This document shows positions 60,686-64,000 of a DNA stretch of 64,000 bases, piece by piece. Source of the DNA: Lingula anatina (lineage: Eukaryota > Brachiopoda > Lingulata > Lingulida > Lingulidae). The first letter of the stretch is position 1, and each line of letters begins with the position of its first letter. The notes under the pieces are model-generated. The model ran no database searches, was not told the DNA's origin, and saw only the letters and a program-made list of their open reading frames with translations. Made by a program: the position numbers and the translations under genes. The stretch is taken from the NCBI RefSeq assembly GCF_001039355.2, contig NW_019775835.1, positions 291,025 to 355,024 of the forward strand, in the 5' to 3' direction.

Positions 60686-62632
60686 TGGCTTCATATTCAT
60701 GTGAACAGTCAACAAAATATACTGTATAATGACCGAATGCTAGGCACGGTATAAATTCTCATTAATATAGTGAAAACATTGGGACCTAGAAGAACAATAT
60801 GTGACAGGCAGACGAATTTAAGGGGGTTTACACTTGGGATTGTGGAGCGATCTTCGTGCAAATAAGGCCCAGGTTTAAAAAAAAACAAACTTAAGTTAGT
60901 TCTAGCAGCTAACATAGTGGTTTTGTTACCACGCTACATGGTCAATTACACACATCTTACCCTATCAGGAACAGTGTTACAACACTCTCATGGAAACCCT
61001 TGTCACCTAAGCCAGTGAACTGACTTAAGAATTTTTGTGATACCGGGACCAGGACTAAGTTCTTATTTATCAAACATCAGAGAGGCCATCACTCTAATTA
61101 TATTGAAACACGTTTTTCATTGTCTCCTATTTACTGATGATAAAAAAGAGTCGATTAGGGATAAAATTGTTTTGTCTCATGGGTAGTGAACACGTTCAGT
61201 CCCTCAGACACTTAAGGACACATAAGTTTTTTTGTTTTGTTTTACCAATTCCACTTACGCTTGCATCTTAAAATAAAGGAATATTTTGTCGTAAAACAAT
61301 TGGGAGATTGCTTTTTACCGTGAAGACGACTTGATACATTGATTTTCATAACAAGACTTCACTAAATCATGTTTCAAACGTTTTAAACACTTTATCTTCA
61401 ATTGGCGTAAAAAAATAAATATCGGAATTCAAGATAACGCACGCAAACTTAAAATGGTGAAAGATCGCGAAGAAGTTTCATTGGCGAAACGAAATGTCAA
61501 AAGATATTTAGATTTTGACGTGGAGATTGCTTACAATTTTTTGAAAGATTTAATTTAATGAAGTCGAACGTAAAGAGAAATAGTGCAGTGATGCATTCAA
61601 ATAAACTTCATGGACGTGGCCCATTGGGTCCTTGTAATTCGCTCCATGTGGTTCTAAGATAGAATAGAATAACCATAATGTGTAAACGCGCCCATTACCC
61701 CTTCTCTTATCATACATGTATCATGCTTTAAGTGCACCATACTGCTATTAATAACGGTAATCTATATACTCAGCAAAAGTCGAGTCAAACCAGGTTCGCA
61801 TCAAGATCAGTCAAGGGATAGTTAAGTGTAAATGCTCCTTTTTATACCCGTCTATGCACATCACCAGTTTATAACTTTTAATAGACGCGGCATCACATTT
61901 TTCAAAGGACTGCTTGTTGAGGGAGAACCGCAGCATAGCTCCCGTCATCGTTTTTCACGCGTAATTACAGCCTTATCGGGTTAAAGCGAATATTAAAAAT
62001 CTTACCTTTCTGACTCACCTTGAATTTGAGATAAATGACGGTAAGAAAAGTACCCCGGCAGCGTTCAAAAAATCATCCTGATCACCTCGGATGTTTTCTC
62101 TACTGTCGGTCTTAAAACTTATTTTTCTGGCTTTTTCTTTTGCTTTCTTTTCTGTCAATACATTTTTCTTTTTTTCTTTCTTTCCTTTTTAGAGGGGGAG
62201 GGGGGAGGTAGACCCAATATCAGCTTTCGTCCTTAACACATTGCAGAAACGTATCAGCAATATTTCGAAAGCAAGGGCCAGTTCCGCAAGACAAGTTATG
62301 ACCGAAAATGTCACAACTAGCTGGTTCATTCAAAATGGAATATTAAGGTGCATTCAAAATAATAAAGCAGAAGCTAAAATTTAATACCAAAAGTCACTTT
62401 ATTCTAGTACATTGCTAAGGATTAAGGCTCTTGAATTGAAGTAGACCGAAATTTTCTGTCTTAAATTTAGGACCAACAGACTACTTAACGTCACTGTAGC
62501 ATGTCACCCCGTGTACCACAGTGTAAAGTTCACAAAACAGGCTAAAATCGATGTACCACGTGGAGTACACTAGTTCACAATCTCAGGGTGTCTGTTATTG
62601 CGGTAAAAAGGAAGAAAACAATGAGAAATGTT
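60686..62632. repeat. Segment D, start of contig 4, same sequence as 58728-60684
   Basis: Collinear and essentially identical apart from the poly(A) tract (here nine A, then CAAAC). The net length difference is 10 bases. Confidence 0.9.
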
Positions 62633-64000
62633 TAAATTCCAGATAAGATAAGATCTCAGTTGTAACCGTATTAAATGTATCAAAATTCATCTTTGAGCAT
62701 GAACAAGTGGTTGTAGCAATTCGTCAGTGTCGTGGAGAAATATTTTTTTATCTTGTGGGACAATCAGTGGTCGTTTCCTGTAGAAAAGGCACGCGTGAAT
62801 GCGTGCGCGCTTGCGCCTGAGTGCCTGCCCCTGAATGTTTGTGTGCGTGTGACTGTATTTGTATACTTCATGTTAAGACGTTCACGTACACGATAATTAC
62901 AGTTTAAGTCGGAAGGTATTTGCGATGCACACGTCATGTTGGATTTTTCACTGCTCACCTTAAGGGAATGAACGCGTTTAACTTTCGTGCAATCCATTTT
63001 TGCAGCAAGTATTGTGAGTTAGTGCGTAATACGTCGCGTGCAGACAGAAAGTGACGTAACTGAGAGACGCAACCGCGCTGCGGCACTTCAAAGCCTCTCG
63101 TGTCGTTACCCATCAAGACGAGAGCGCTCTTCAGGAACTTCAAACCCTTTCGGGAAATAAGACATTAAGCATTTTATTTAAAAACCGTCTGGACTGGCCC
63201 GAAGGCAATCGTTCAGAGAGAGAGAGAGAGAGAGAGACGCGTAATTATCTTATCCATGTAGCATTCAATTCTGGAAAAAGATTCGCCGCTTTCGCCACGT
63301 CTTTTATTAGTAAAGCATTCTTGGAAAAATTGGCAGAATCTTGACCAGGGGAAAGGTAAAAAAATTCCAATAGCATTTCTCGGCAAAATATCAGAAATAG
63401 TGGAAAAAGCTCTGGGTAATAACGAGTTTTCAATTTAGGACAGTCCGATGAAACAAATTGGAAATTTGCGCTTAACGAAGTGTCCATCACAAAATCTGAA
63501 GAGAATGATCCCGGTAAAAGATGGGGATTGGAAAATAAATCTTTTAAATTACTGTGATACAGAATTTTTTGTAAGGGAGCTTCACCTTGATGGCACATTG
63601 TGTCGTAGTCGTCTTCTTACCTTTAATATTTTGCAAAATAAAGTCTCAAGAGCGATTTAAAATCTCAACGGAGAAACATCCCATCACGTTGAGGTTTCTC
63701 GGAGAATTTCTCGAAAAATAACAAGAAAACAAAGGAGTTTATCGTCCCTCTTTCAACCGGTCAGGCGCCATATATATTGGAGTTATTCCATTTCTGTATA
63801 GTTTAACGTCTACTGGTAGTAGCAGGTTGTTGTACACGTGTGTCTCGACCTGGAACTGGGCTCTGTTAAAAGGTGGGCATCTTCATTTTCTTGACAAGTT
63901 ATATAATTATTTTCAACCCGAGCGATCAAAATACCCTTATTTATTATAGAGCGACCCAGCATTTTTCACCGGAGACCTTTGAAGGGTATCATTAAGGCAG
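62633..64000. other. Right-hand flank, no supported gene
   Basis: Unique sequence with GT/GC-alternating stretches (about 62790-62850) and a (GA)n tract at 63215-63236. Short minus-strand ORFs show no domain. One, at about 62955-63143, was checked as an APCDD1 signal-peptide exon and does not fit. Confidence 0.4.

Noticed and set aside
62955-63143. Minus-strand ORF with a short hydrophobic start (KFLKSALVLM) considered as the APCDD1 first exon
   Set aside because: It starts with TTG; the upstream ATGs read out of frame or into a stop, and the hydrophobic stretch is too short.

Overview
The window is eukaryotic (metazoan) nuclear DNA. Coding regions are split by introns with canonical GT-AG borders and matching phases. 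Introns and spacers are AT-rich and full of microsatellites and small inverted-repeat elements. Four genes are recognisable: an NCK adaptor, a MOGAT/DGAT2-family acyltransferase, an alpha-arrestin-like protein and APCDD1. This set, with the repeat style, suits an invertebrate, most plausibly a marine lophotrochozoan such as a mollusc. The species cannot be named from the sequence, and the lineage call is inference.

Layout. 1-9.7 kb: a small inverted-repeat element at the very start, then a four-exon + strand gene for an unrecognised cysteine-rich protein with basic cleavage sites (3131-4620), and two related MITE-like copies. 9.7-17.9 kb (-): NCK (three SH3 domains, then SH2), two coding exons and a likely non-coding first exon about 6.4 kb upstream. 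19.07-21.02 kb (+): a four-exon monoacylglycerol/diacylglycerol acyltransferase, roughly head-to-head with NCK. 23.36-26.66 kb (-): a divergent alpha-arrestin whose second coding exon lies 1.8 kb beyond the apparent stop codon. 29.8-30.6 kb (-): the last two exons of an unrecognised single-pass membrane protein. 35.36-47.7 kb (-): APCDD1, a Wnt antagonist, recovered as three exons including a short one at 47574-47715; its signal-peptide exon was not found. The 8.2 kb APCDD1 intron holds a pair of perfect CRE palindromes and a homeodomain-core-rich block.

48.2-62.6 kb is not ordinary unique sequence. It reads as four contigs whose ends overlap without being merged. Three end-to-start duplications (about 1.65, 4.04 and 1.95 kb) each end exactly at an N run or a single N. 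Copy numbers, tandem repeats and ORFs here should not be taken at face value. Part of the stretch shows three distinguishable sequence versions, so real paralogy or pooled DNA is not fully excluded.

The genes do not form an operon or a shared pathway; they are independent neighbours in receptor signalling (NCK), lipid synthesis (MOGAT), receptor trafficking (arrestin) and Wnt antagonism (APCDD1). I saw no CRISPR array, no rRNA and no convincing tRNA.
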